Shown one piece after another: positions 36,950 to 47,262 of a stretch of DNA of 64,000 bases (positions within the stretch are counted from its first letter, which is position 1; every line of letters starts with the position of its first letter). The notes beneath the pieces were generated by a model, which did not search any database, was not told where the DNA came from, and was given only the letters and a program-made list of their open reading frames with translations. This DNA is from Vitellaria paradoxa (taxonomy: Eukaryota; Streptophyta; Magnoliopsida; Ericales; Sapotaceae): NCBI GenBank assembly GCA_019916065.1, contig CM034239.1:36790419-36854418 (forward strand). The letters are read 5' to 3'. A program made the translations under genes and the position numbers.

Positions 36950-37360
36950 ATAGCGACCGCCTATGGCGGCCGCTAATAGTCATATTCCGGTCGCTAATAC
37001 AAATGGTCATGGCTCCCGCGCGACCGCCTTTTGCGACCGCCGTTCCCTAATTAGCGACCGCTAACTACGGTCGCTATTTATTCGCGCCATCTTCGCGCCA
37101 AACAACTAGCGACCGCCTTTTGCAGTATTAGCGACCGTTATGAGCGGTCGCTAATATCCATACGTCTGAACTCGAGCGGTCGCAGGAGCGGTCGCAAATA
37201 ATTTAGCGACCGTCCTAGCGGTCGCTAATAATTATTAGCGACGAAGCAAATGCGACTCGTTTGACGCGGTCGCTATGCCGTCGCTAATACTTTTAGCGAC
37301 CGCTATTAGATATTTAGCGACCGTCTTAGGCGGTCGCTAGTTCCACACTTTCTACTAGTG
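36950..37360. repeat. CACTA right terminus and subterminal repeats
   Basis: Around 400 bp holds some fifteen or more copies of TAGCGACCG and its complement CGGTCGCTA, many as short inverted pairs (GACCGCCTATGGCGGCCGC). The array ends in the TIR (complement of CACTAGTAGAAAG) at 37,360. It is denser and longer than the left array. Confidence 0.92.
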
Positions 37361-37465
37361 AAAATCAAAGGGATTATTTGCCTCCCTTGTCTCTTCATGA
37401 CTCCATCCCATGCCACTAGTGGGAGTATTAATCCTTTATTCAACCAAGTCTCTCTTTGTTTCTTC

Positions 37466-38457
37466 TAGGGATGGCAAAATAGGTGAGTTGGGTGGATTAG
37501 TAATGGGTTTAAACAGGTTAGAGGTTAAATTGGTGTAACTCAAACCCATCAATTTAAAAGACGGGTTAGATATGGGCGGGTTGAATATAGGTTATTACAA
37601 ACCCATGAACCCATATCACAACCCATTTACTTATAACCTAACTTACTTTTTAAAAAAAATTAAAAATTTATTTCAATTAATGTGTATATATATAAATACA
37701 TCGATATTTATTTTAATTAATATAATGTTATACATATTATATAAAATTATATATTATATTTACAATTTTCAGTTAATTTTGAATTTATACGAACCAATTT
37801 ATTTTTTATTCAATTTTAAATCAACAACTCTCTCTCTCTCTCTGTGGGTATGTATGTGTGCGTGCGTGCGTGCTCAAGTGTGTATGTGCGTGTGCATGCG
37901 CGCGCGCATGTGTGTGCGGGTGCGTGCGCGTGTGCGCTTGCGTGCGTGTGTGTGCATACACGTGTGTGAGTGTGTGTGTGTGTGTGTATGCGCGCGTGTG
38001 CACGTGCACGCGCATGTGTGGGTGTGTTTGCGCACACGCGCGCATGTATGTATGTGTGCGCGCGCATGTGTGTGCATGTGTGCGCGCACGCATGTGGGTG
38101 GGTGTGTTTGCATGTGCACGTGTAGGCGCGCGCGTGTGTGTAGGAGTGTGTGTGTGCATGTGCGCATGTGTGTGCGCGTGTGTGCGTGCATGTGTGTGTG
38201 TGCTCTTTCTCTCTGGAGAGAGAGAGAGAGAGGTGAGAGAGAGAGAGCAGTGTAAAGAGGGGGATTAAACTAATTTTTTTAATTTAAATAGGTATTTTAA
38301 CGGGTCCCGTTTCACAATCCAATTGCACCCGTTTATAGATGGGTATTTTATAAATTACCCAATTACAACCCAATTAGTAAAATAATAAAACCCAAACCTA
38401 TTAATTATTGGTTTAATTGGACGAATTAATAAGTTTGGGTCGATTTTGTCACCCCTA
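37466..38457. mobile_element. Non-autonomous hAT element carrying a TG/CG tract
   Basis: The ends are TAGGGATGGCAAAAT and the complement of TAGGGGTGACAAAAT. The flanks GTTTCTTC (37,458-37,465) and ATTTCTTC (38,458-38,465) match at 7 of 8 bases, as expected of an aged hAT duplication. The terminal ~200 bp on each side carry ACCCATTT/AAATGGGT-type words in inverted orientation. No transposase is present. The middle is a long alternating purine-pyrimidine microsatellite. Confidence 0.78.
37828..38247. repeat. (CT)n - long (TG)/(CG)/(TATG) tract - (GA)n
   Basis: The tract begins with (CT)n at 37,828-37,843, continues as about 350 bp of almost strictly alternating purine and pyrimidine (TGTGTGCG, GCGCGCGC, TGTATG words), and ends in (GA)n at about 38,217-38,247. 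Frames on both strands stay open only because of the repeat (Cys/Val/Arg one way, His/Thr the other). These are not genes. Confidence 0.95.
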
Positions 38458-38561
38458 ATTTCTTCCTTAGCCTATGTTCTTCGTCTTGCTGGGCTTAGTG
38501 CTTATCAATATTCTTAATATCATTTGTGTTGATTGCTCGTGATGTTAACACAAATGATGTT

Positions 38562-39160
38562 TAGGCACGTAAAATGAGTCGATTTGGCAATCATTCTAGT
38601 TGTTTTTGTGGAGATCAAGTCGGATTAGAATCAGACATAATTAATTCTGATTCTAAACTAGGCCTATTAACTCTATATATTTTTTAATATTTTTCAAAAA
38701 TAAACTAATTATAACTTGAAGCTTAAAATAAGATAATTAACCAATTGATCTTAAAAATAGATAAATTTTATTAATAATTATCATAGATTCGTAAGTATTG
38801 AAAATTTTCAACATCAAATAGAGGATTTAATTAAATTCCTATATTAAGTCCATAAAAATATTCATATTTATTGTTCATTTTAGTGTGTTGTAAATAAACA
38901 ATTGAAAAAAAATTAGAAATTAAATCAAATTTATAGGGTTAGGATCAAGTCATGCTAGGGTCGAATCAGGTCAGCTTGGGAGTATCTCAAATTTTGACCC
39001 TCAAATGTAAGGGCGTGATAGAATTAGATTTGTACAAATATAAGGTCAAGAACGAATCAAATTTATACAGAATAGAGTCAAGGATACATCGACAGATTGA
39101 ATTGAGTCGAATCAAATTCAAGTTGGGTGAGAGTCAACTTTGATTCTCTTTACACGCCTA
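38562..39160. mobile_element. hAT-like non-autonomous element, inverted sister of the copy at 53,361
   Basis: The ends are TAGGCACGTAAAATGAGTCG and the complement of TAGGCGTGTAAAGAGAATC. The internal AT-rich part (about 38,690-38,910) matches the complement of 53,550-53,765 over some 200 bp, for example AATTATAACTTGAAGCTTAA against the complement of the other copy. The 8-bp flanks no longer match well, so the insertion is old. Confidence 0.6.
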
Positions 39161-39944
39161 CTCATTTCTAATCTTTGTTGACGTGCTGCAATACTTTACC
39201 AGAGTCATATACCAAGTCGATTCATACCATATAAACATGTATACAAATTGAGGTCAAGTTGGGGCACAAAAAATATATCAATTTAAAAATTGAGTATGAT
39301 AATTTTTAAACAAAAAAAAAAGAGTAAATTTTCTAATTGAATTCAATCAACACAACTCAAAAATATAAAAATGGGGATAGATTGGTTTTTCAACCTTTAG
39401 ATTGTACTTGGATTAATAATTTGTTAAAGGAAAAACAAAGGAATATAGATTTAAATTCATTCTCTTATTTAGTTTCTTTTCTTTTTTCCTTTAATTTTTT
39501 TTTTCTCACCAAATCTTCACTCAAAACTAAGTAAAACACACCCTTAGATTGTGTTTTGATAAAAACTTTGTTAAAGGAAAAAAAAATGTTAGAGATTTAA
39601 AATCACTCTTCATTTTTTGTTTGTGATAAAAAATGAGACAGAAAAAGTATAACATTGAAGAAATTAAAAAGATTAAACTAAAAAATAATTAATTGATAAA
39701 TGCCTTTTATTTATTAATCTACTCAAATAAAATCATGTATTTGAGATTTTATATTTTATTTCACTTTTTCTTTTCATTTCCCTCACGTTTTTTTTTTTTC
39801 CCTCTTTAAATCCCGATTTCAAATATATCCTATTGTAGTAGAAGAAAATAAATGATAAGAGATGAAAAGATGCACATTATTTGAAAAAAGTGAATTCCTC
39901 AAGAAAGGGGAATAAATGATGGTAACCCCCCTCCCTTTTTTCTT
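39161..39944. other. AT-rich spacer, no gene seen
   Basis: No supported gene. Two diverged copies of a short unit (GATTGTACTTGGATTAATAA / GATTGTGTTTTGATAAAAAC followed by TTGTTAAAGGAAAAA) lie at about 39,400 and 39,546. Confidence 0.5.
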
Positions 39945-40085
39945 TTTTTTTTCAAATACTTAAGATATTTAGCTTAACTTGTGCGAAGCTCGATTACTTC
40001 TGAAATTCTAAAGTTAACGATCAGATAAACTTTCCAATGATCTTAAGAAATTCGAATAAATGACCACTGAAAACGAATCTAAAAT
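39945..40085 (-). mobile_element. SINE remnant, sister of the copy at 21,160
   Basis: A T-rich run is followed by TGTGCGAAGCTCGATTAC and AAAGTTAACGATCAGATAAA, then AAGAAATTCGAATAAATGAC. These are the same landmarks in the same order as at 21,190-21,310. On the minus strand it is a decayed tRNA-derived SINE. Confidence 0.5.
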
Positions 40086-40524
40086 TTTATTAGTTAAGCT
40101 ATCACTCAAGATTGGTAACCAATTCATCTCTATCACTAACTTTTTTCCACTCCCAATTTGGGATATAATGGATGTAAAAAGAAAAAAAAATAATTAAATT
40201 GTATTTTTTATTATTTTCACAAATATATATCTTAAATAAATATATTTTAAAAGATATAATAATATTTTTAATCATACATTTTACCTTATTTTCCATTACT
40301 TTTTTCATTTTTTCTAAATAAAAAATAATAATTGATTTTCATCTCATGGGCGTATCCAAATAAAGTCCAATATAAGTAATTGCCCTCGCCGGTTTAAAAT
40401 ATTGTATTACAATTTTATTTTTTTATTATTTTTATTATAAATTATAATTTTTTAATATTTTATTTTTACTATGTTTTCAATTTTATATTTATTTATTTTA
40501 AAAATATAATTTTACTTTCACAAA

Positions 40525-40880
40525 TTATAAATGCTGATCCACCGCTACTTCATCCCATCCTCCTTTCATCACATTTTTCCTCCCTGCCGCTCCACCTCCC
40601 AAACAAGGTTTAAGGGATATTCCCTTTACAATCCAAATGGGAATACTGGATGGTTCCAGATTACTGCCCCGGTGCCGGAGTGGAAATTAAAAGACCGAAA
40701 CGCCCTCACGCAAATGCTTAATTAGCCGATGTTGCCACCACACTCGACGCCAAAAAAACCGAATGAAATCGCAGCTCCGATTTTTTCAGTTTGGCGCGCA
40801 GGCCTTTAGATTCGTGAGCTGCTTCTTTGTGGGCCCACGACACCTAGGCCTGACAAATCACGTTATTCTCTATCCCTTTC
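40525..40880. other. GC-richer promoter-like island without an assigned gene
   Basis: About 350 bp contrasts with the flanking AT-rich DNA. It contains TTTGGCGCGC (an E2F-type motif) and GTGGGCCCAC (a TCP/site II-type palindrome), motifs typical of plant proliferation-gene promoters, and an open 64-codon plus-strand frame (40,531-40,725) without a known family. It could be a captured promoter or a decayed gene end. Confidence 0.35.
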
Positions 40881-40904
40881 ATTTTTCTGTTTGTATATGT
40901 TCTT

Positions 40905-41075
40905 GCACTTATAGGCATGTTTGGTTACATTAAATTTTATTAAAATTTATTAATTTTAATTAATATTTATATTTTTTTTAATTAAAATTTTTTACTTATC
41001 ACTTTTATGTCACATTTTTTCATTTTTATTGTAATTTTTCTTTCATTTTTGCCAACCAAACACTCCTCTATATAT
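40905..41075. mobile_element. TGTTTGG-type MITE remnant
   Basis: The segment runs from GGCATGTTTGGTTACATTAA to TTGCCAACCAAACACTCC, with weakly inverted ends and the internal words TATCACTTTTATGTCACATT. Similar segments occur at 18,619-18,775, 43,488-43,600 and 51,110-51,265. Confidence 0.5.
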
Positions 41076-41399
41076 ATATATATATATATACACGTATTTA
41101 AATTGCCGCAAAGAATGAGTTGTGTTTTTCAAGAAAATATTAATATTATTGTTGACAAACCAAACAATATTAAAATAATCAATGTTTTTACTACACGTGT
41201 AAAAGCAATGTTAGTGGTTTAAATTTTAAATTTTTTTCTTAAGAAATGACATGACATATCTAGTTATCCAAAATTTATTATTGTGGTAACATTTGGAGTG
41301 GTAAAAAAAAATAAAAAAAATATGATCTTAAATACTTTTTAATGTTTGGTGTTTTTAATTCAAATTATATTTTTTAAAAATAAATAATATAATTTTTGA

Positions 41400-41730
41400 A
41401 CTTTTGAAGTAAAAATTTAGAGAAAAAAATCATAAGAATGATTTTTTTGGTCCGTTTCTATAAATTTATATAAGAATTTTTTTGAAAATTTTTAAACTTT
41501 TTGACTTCTGTGTAAAAAAGTTAGAGAGAAAAATCGTAAGAACAATTTTTTCGACTCGTTCTTACGGATTTATATCAGATTTATTGAAAGTTGTTAAAAA
41601 ATTATTGAGGTTGTAAAAATTTATTGGGATGTACAGATAAAATTTTATAAAGATTTCACAAAATATTAAGTAGCCAAATTGTGTAAGAAAGTTTTAAAAT
41701 TTTTTATTGATTTTTACCTAACCAAATAGT
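41400..41730. mobile_element. MITE-like segment, inverted relative of 28,390-28,620
   Basis: It contains GAGAGAAAAATCGTAAGAAC and GTTCTTACGGATTTATAT words and ends in ACCTAACCAAATAGTGCC. The complement resembles the segment in the CACTA leader (28,390-28,620). Confidence 0.4.
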
Positions 41731-42541
41731 GCCGATGTTATAATGTTTACATCGCATCGAGGTACCATGAGGATTACTTGACATTAATGCCATGTGGCCA
41801 ACGTGTCTCTCTTTCGTATAAAAATTACAATTTTTTTTTCCAGAGAATTAAGTTTAAAAAAAAAAAAGAGATTGACATAGTTAAATTATGTCAACTCCGT
41901 AACATTGCATTAACAATTGTTACCTTAAAATTTAACGATTTAAATATATTTATACTATTTTAATTGAAAAATTTTGGCCATTGTATTTATATTTATAACT
42001 AGCAAAAATATATAAAGATTGACCAAGGATAAAATCACATATTCTGGTACAGGCCACCCGATTCTATTGAATATTATTTTATTTATTATATATAATTTTG
42101 TTATGTTATTTTATATAATTTTGTTACTTCATTTATACTATTTATTTGTAATTGTCATTCCTCTATTGTGACACACATATAAACTTAATTCGTGACTAAA
42201 ATTATTGATTTTTAAAAGTAATTTTAATAATTTTAAATTATTCTCTCAAATTTTATTATACTATTATAATTATTTTTAATAATTTTATTATAAAAATATT
42301 ATCACTTTTTTTTTAGACAGTATGTAAGTTTTAGTTCTAATAACTAAAAATATAAATTCCACCCTTGAGATCGAGGAAATAGCACACAATCTTAAAATAA
42401 TAAGTCAACACTTACAATCAAATTCTCAAAAAATAAAAGGCGGGTTGAAAATTCAATGGAATAAGTTAGGTAGAACTCCTTTTTGAGTTAGGGTACTTCC
42501 ACTAGAAAATCTCCTATAATATATTTAGTAATATTACATTT

Positions 42542-42750
42542 ACACTCTCTCTTTTACACTCCACTGGTTGTAATGGGTCATGACCAGTATAAACTAATTG
42601 AAAATCATCATAACCGCACATAGAAGGTGACATTCAAAGACTGTGATGATTTTGAATAGAATGCATTAGTCATGACCCGTTATAACCAGTAGAGTGTAAG
42701 AAGAATGTAAGAGAGAGGGTGTAAGAAGAATGTAAGAGAGATGGTGTAAG
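42542..42750. mobile_element. MITE with long inverted repeats
   Basis: The left arm (ACTCTCTCTTTTACACTCC, CTGGTTGTAATGGGTCATGA, GAAAATCATCA) is mirrored by the right arm (TGATGATTTTGAATAG, TCATGACCCGTTATAACCAG, AGAGTGTAAG). The arms are about 70-80 bp with a short loop of ~30 bp. The right end carries a tandem copy of GTGTAAGAAGAATGTAAGAG (42,694-42,718 and 42,719-42,743). Almost the whole unit could fold as a hairpin. Confidence 0.75.
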
Positions 42751-43882
42751 TATAGCATTAGTTTAATATATTAGAAAATACATTAGGGAACCAAATCATG
42801 TTAATTAATTCTATATTAAAAAAAAAAACTAAATGTATAAATGATAGGGTGGCATAGCCCTCTCTTCATCTTAACTTAAGAGGTTCTTTGTGGCAAGAAT
42901 GTTGAAATATATAAAATATTATTTTCATTATATTTATATATCAGTTCATATAGCAGTTTTTAATACATGTATATTCCATGTTTTGAAAATTTAAACATAC
43001 AAAAATAAGGGAGAGGTGGTGCCCAACTCATACTTATTCATGGAATCCACAGAGAAGAAAGAGAACCTAATTGGGTGCATTCCACACTAGAGATTTATTT
43101 GTTAGTTGGATTTATATATTAATGAAAAATGTAACAAAGTGGGATAAAAGAATTATTTCTCTTGTTTATTTAGAGTAGAAAAAAAAGGAAAATATGTGAA
43201 ATTGTAAAAAAAAAAAAAAGTAATTTAAGAATTGCAGCATTTAGGCTCCATTTGGGAACCCAAAAAAAAAAATACTAGTTTTTAGTAGATTTAAGGTTTT
43301 GATTTTTTTTAATGATCAAAATATCATCTTACATTTTTAGATTCTTTTATAACATAAATGGTAAATATGTTAAATTAATAAAAAAAATTATCTATTTTCT
43401 TTTTCTAAAGGTAAAATAAGTTAACTTTTTAATAATCAATACAAAAAAAAAAATTAACTATTTTCTTTCCAAACTAAAGGGATGTTTGATTTATCAAAAC
43501 TTACAAATTTTTTATATTTTCTTTCAATTCAATTTATTTACATATTATTTTTATATTAATTTTTATACTTTTATTGTATTTTTGTACCAACCAAACGTAA
43601 CTTAAATCTCAAACAATTTTTCCCACATATGCAACGTAGCATTTTGTCCTTTTCGTTCCAAGATCGGTCAACTTTGACCACAACAACCTTTGCTTGCTGC
43701 CCTGTGGCTCGCCGTGGAGAGAATTTCAATTTTTCCACCAATGTCCTTCACACTCAGTTTGGAATATCATATTTAATTTATCATAAAATTTTAATTTTTT
43801 GTTTTACTGATCAAATTGTAATGCCACAATTTTTATTAATTTTTATTAATTTTTTATTACCCCAAATGTACTCGTAATACTT

Positions 43883-44026
43883 TGCAATAAGTCATCTCAA
43901 CCAACTTCTCACAAGGTACAGCACTGAATTTGTATTGTGCGGTTTTAGTTGACTTTACAACAAATAATTCCAATCAACTTCTCACAGGACACAGCACTGA
44001 ATATTATATTCTGTGGCTTTAGTTGA
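43883..44026. repeat. Two-copy imperfect tandem repeat of ~65-70 bp
   Basis: The words CAACTTCTCACA, ACAGCACTGAAT and the TTTTAGTTGA / CTTTAGTTGA endings recur in order at about 43,902-43,952 and 43,975-44,026. Confidence 0.8.
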
Positions 44027-44441
44027 ATTGTTCGGTGTGTTCGCAGTCATAAGAAATTAATCAAAATTGATAAAAATTATAATTAAATATTTCGTATAAT
44101 GAAATAAAAAAATTAAAAATTTTTAATATTTTTTAATAAAATTTCAAACTTCAAACGGTGACTTAATTTAAAAATTTTTTACTCAGTGTTGTGCCTTCTC
44201 TTTAACCGGACGGTTCACAACCGGACAAAGTGTAGGGACAAGGGGGCAGGGAGTCACTGGAAGTCTACAGAAATAGCACCAGGGTCTAGTAGGGAATGCT
44301 CTGTGATATGAATTTACGTCATTGTCCCTAATATTCACTTTTATTTACCGTAGAGATTGGCTAGTCACTTATTCAAACCTTCTCATATAGTCATAGCGGT
44401 TCACTCCAGTGTTGATTTCAAAATTACGTAAAGGCCCTTTT

Positions 44442-44795
44442 AACGTATGAAAAAATAAAATAAATTGAGATAAAATGTGATATAGAGTTAATTTTGACTT
44501 TTTTTTAAAAAAAATAGTAAATTATGGGAATAGGTATAGAAAATCATTCCCACATATTCAAAAAAATTCACAAAAAATAGTGACAATGGTATTCATTTGA
44601 AAGATTTTGGCATAAATAATATGATTGTATAAAAAATTTATATATTCAGTTAATCTACTTTCAGATTTTTTTTATTTTTTTAACGAAATATTGTAATTTT
44701 TTGAAATTAATGATAGCGAAAAAATTAGAAGTAGATGAGTTATTAGAAATTTATAGAATTTTATAGAAAAAGTTTGTATGCTAAACAGAGCCAAA
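44442..44795. mobile_element. MITE, left member of an inverted pair
   Basis: The segment runs from about TAACGTATGAAAAAATAAAA to ATGCTAAACAGAGCC. Its complement matches 45,062-45,430 over some 300 bp (for instance TGTGAATTTTTTTGAAT and ACCATTGTC words). It has no coding capacity. Confidence 0.6.
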
Positions 44796-45061
44796 GTATA
44801 CGCTGAAATATCTTAAAAAAAAAAAGAGGAAGATTGGATTTGCTTGGAGATTACTTTGCTGAAATTGACTCTGCTTGGTAACGATGGTGGGAATAAGTTG
44901 TTTTCCTGTTCTGTTTTATATAACTTATTTTTCATGAAAAATCACTCTTTTTTTTTTTTTGTCTTGTACCCTAATTCTTTATTTAAAAGTATTTTCTTAC
45001 AATTCTTAGATGAAAATAAATAAATAACATATTTAAAACTAAATTTCAATAAAAAAAATAA

Positions 45062-45430
45062 ATGGTCCCGTTTGGCATAAAATAAAACTCTAAAAAACTC
45101 TATAAATATCCAATAACTCCTCTACCCCTATTTTTTTCGCCATCACTAATTTCAAAAAATTTCAATATTTCGTTAAAAAAAAAATTTAAAAATAGGTTAA
45201 TCGAATGTGTAAATTTTTTTACACAATCATATTTTTCGTGTCAAAACAAAAGCTTTCAAACGAGTACCATTGTCGTTATTTTTTGTGAATTTTTTTGAAT
45301 CTGTGAGAACGGATTTAAAAAACTGTTCTGACGGTTTGCGACTTTTCAAAAAAAAACGACGTCAAAATTAACCCGAAACTATATTTTATCTTGATTTATC
45401 TTTTTTTTCTTACTCCAAACTAGCCAATGC
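45062..45430. mobile_element. MITE, right member of an inverted pair
   Basis: It begins ATGGTCCCGTTTGGCATAAA and ends CTTACTCCAAACTAGCC. It is the inverted homologue of 44,442-44,795, separated from it by about 270 bp. Confidence 0.6.
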
Positions 45431-45500
45431 AACATTAAAAAAAAAAAAACTTCTTTTATATTATCAACGTCAACCGAGATATAACTGTATAACTGATTAT

Positions 45501-45660
45501 GGGGTTGTTTGGAGTAAGAAAAAGTGAGATAAATTATGATTTGGGAAAAATTCGTAATACGTGTAGTGAGAGAAAAAATTGACGTGATATAAAATTAACA
45601 GAGATTTATAAAATTTTTTTAGAGATTTTCAGTAAACAATAGCAAACCAAACGACCCTGT
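45501..45660. mobile_element. MITE related to the 23,665 / 57,428 family
   Basis: The ends GGGGTTGTTTGGAGTAAGAA and ACCAAACGACCCTGT are inverted. The inside has ATTCGTAATACGTGTAGTG and AGAGATTTATAAAAT, shared with the other copies. Confidence 0.55.
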
Positions 45661-46164
45661 AGATTCCACAAACGAATTAATGGTTAAGATGAGTGAGCTG
45701 TGACCGGATGTAGCGTTTGCACGAGTGGCTGCAATCTTTCAACCAAATCCTTCCAAAAACCTACGGATGGGCACAAGCACATACAAACAATTTAGAGGAT
45801 GGGGCCGTTGAGATTGATTTTCAATTTGATTGAGACTTCTCTGACATTTTCGTATCTGATAGCACTGGGCAGGGGAGAATGGTTCGATAGGATTCGGATT
45901 TATAATTGAATTAATTTTTTTCTTTTATTCTTAAAAGGTACATTTAAAAATAAATTGATTTTAATTTAGAATCAAACTAAATTTAATTCGAAACCGAACT
46001 AAAAACATTGTGTTAGATGGATTCGATTTTCGAGTTAGCTTGAATCAAGTTGAGCTGGGTCAGCTTTCGAGTTGACCGGCTTTATTTATTTTCAATTTCT
46101 AAACATTTAAATAAATAATTTATTATATATTAATATAACACTATAATATACATGTTATATTATA

Positions 46165-46363
46165 ACCCGTCAGGGTAGTCCAGCGGCTCCTAAGACTAAC
46201 TGAAAACTAGAAAGTCTTAAATTCGAATCCCGCTATCTATTATCCTGTCTTGTTCGGTACTTGAGTTTTGCGGGTAAATTCAAATACTCTCGATTTATCC
46301 ATCGGTTATGCGGTTCGTTGAGAGCTGCAATAAATTAGTACAAGTTTCATGTTACCAAAAAAA
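46165..46363 (+). mobile_element. SINE (plus strand, tRNA-derived)
   Basis: A ~199-bp unit starts ACCCGTCAGGGTAGTCCAGC (box-A-like) and has TTAAATTCGAATCCCGC (box B) about 40 bp later. It ends in a short poly-A. The flanks share ATATTATA (46,157-46,164 and 46,364-46,371), a probable target duplication. The body carries GGTAAATTCAAATACTCTCG and GCGGTTCGTTGAGAGCTGC, unrelated to the SINE at 59,161. Confidence 0.72.
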
Positions 46364-47138
46364 ATATTATAGTATATTATATATTAGAAGTAGTTATTGT
46401 TTCATAAAATAATAATTATTTTTGTTTAAAAGTTGCCTCACATTAACCTATTAGAGAAAGTTATTCCCCCATATAAGAGATAGATTTTCTCACTTTAACA
46501 CATAGATTTTAATGTTAAGACCCTTACACTCTTATATTTAATCACGCTTTTCTAAATGATATCAAAGAGAATTGGAAATTGAGTATCACTACACTTCATA
46601 CTTTTTTTTAAAGTTTTCTATATAATAGTTAATATTATATGTTATTACATATTATACTTTTCGAAGTTGATTCGAGTTGGATTATTTCCGATTCGATTTT
46701 GGTTTATTGCTTACTAATTTGGGAATCGAACAAAAAATATTAAGTTACTTTGTTAACCCAAAATCAAATTAATTTTGATATAAATCAGAATTAAAGTAGT
46801 TGGATTAGTTTGATTTCCGGGTAATTATTCGATTTTTTTTTGACACCCCCAGCACCAGCTGGCACTGGTTCTCATACCTTTTCCCCTGCGTATTTGATGA
46901 ATATAATAATTAAATTTTGGAAAAAACAAGTCATATATGACCAAAAAAAAAATTACTACAAAAAATGGCTTTTAAATTTTACTATTCATATCAATTGGAG
47001 TTATTGCAGTAGAATGTTCCTTGGAGCCATTCTTTCCATAAAAAAAACCGTAGAATGTTCCTTGGTGCGTTGCTCAAACAAATTCTATTAAAATTAATTT
47101 ACATTCTACGATTTTTTTGTTTTTTTTTTTTTTCAACC

Positions 47139-47262
47139 CAGTTGTTTTATGGAAAGAAATGCCGTTGATAGCGTCTGAATCCGCCGGGATTGGACTTCCA
47201 CGTTTATTTGGAATCACGCCCATGTGATCCGAACTTTCACGTGTCCCAATCCGTATATGATC
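47139..47262. repeat. Dispersed ~120-bp repeat, copy 1
   Basis: It contains TTTTATGGAAAGAAATGCCG, GGGATTGGACTTCCACG and GCCCATGTGATCCGAAC. The same words in the same order occur at 55,384-55,500 (TTTATGGAAAGAAATGG, GGATTTCCACTTTTT, TCCATGTGATCCAAAC). The function is unknown; it could be a gene-flank duplication or an old element. Confidence 0.6.

Larger units (their letters stand above)
27139..37360 (+). mobile_element. CACTA (En/Spm) DNA transposon, structurally complete
   Basis: This 10,222-bp element starts CACTACTAGAGG and ends with the complement of CACTAGTAGAAA, the conserved CACTA terminus. The flanking bases are AAA on both sides (27,136-27,138 and 37,361-37,363), the 3-bp target duplication of this superfamily. 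Both ends carry arrays of GCGACCGC/GCGGTCGC subterminal repeats. It contains two plus-strand genes, a TNP2-type transposase and a TNP1-like gene, separated by only 104 bp. Both open frames are free of stops and frameshifts across all proposed splice junctions, so the element may be autonomous. The ends differ from each other at a few TIR positions, which is common in this superfamily. Confidence 0.94.

Noticed and set aside
36950..37345. Regularly spaced GCGACCGC repeats considered as a CRISPR-like or satellite array
   Set aside because: Spacing is irregular, copies are in both orientations, they occur only at the CACTA ends, and the host is a plant.
37572..38268. Long open frames rich in Cys/Val/Arg or His/Thr on both strands
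   Set aside because: They exist only because the underlying TG/CG microsatellite lacks stops in all frames; there is no domain and no start context.
43655..43675. GGTCAACTTTGACC palindrome considered as a W-box regulatory element
   Set aside because: A matching WRKY-type motif is present, but no gene start is nearby, so a regulatory role cannot be supported.
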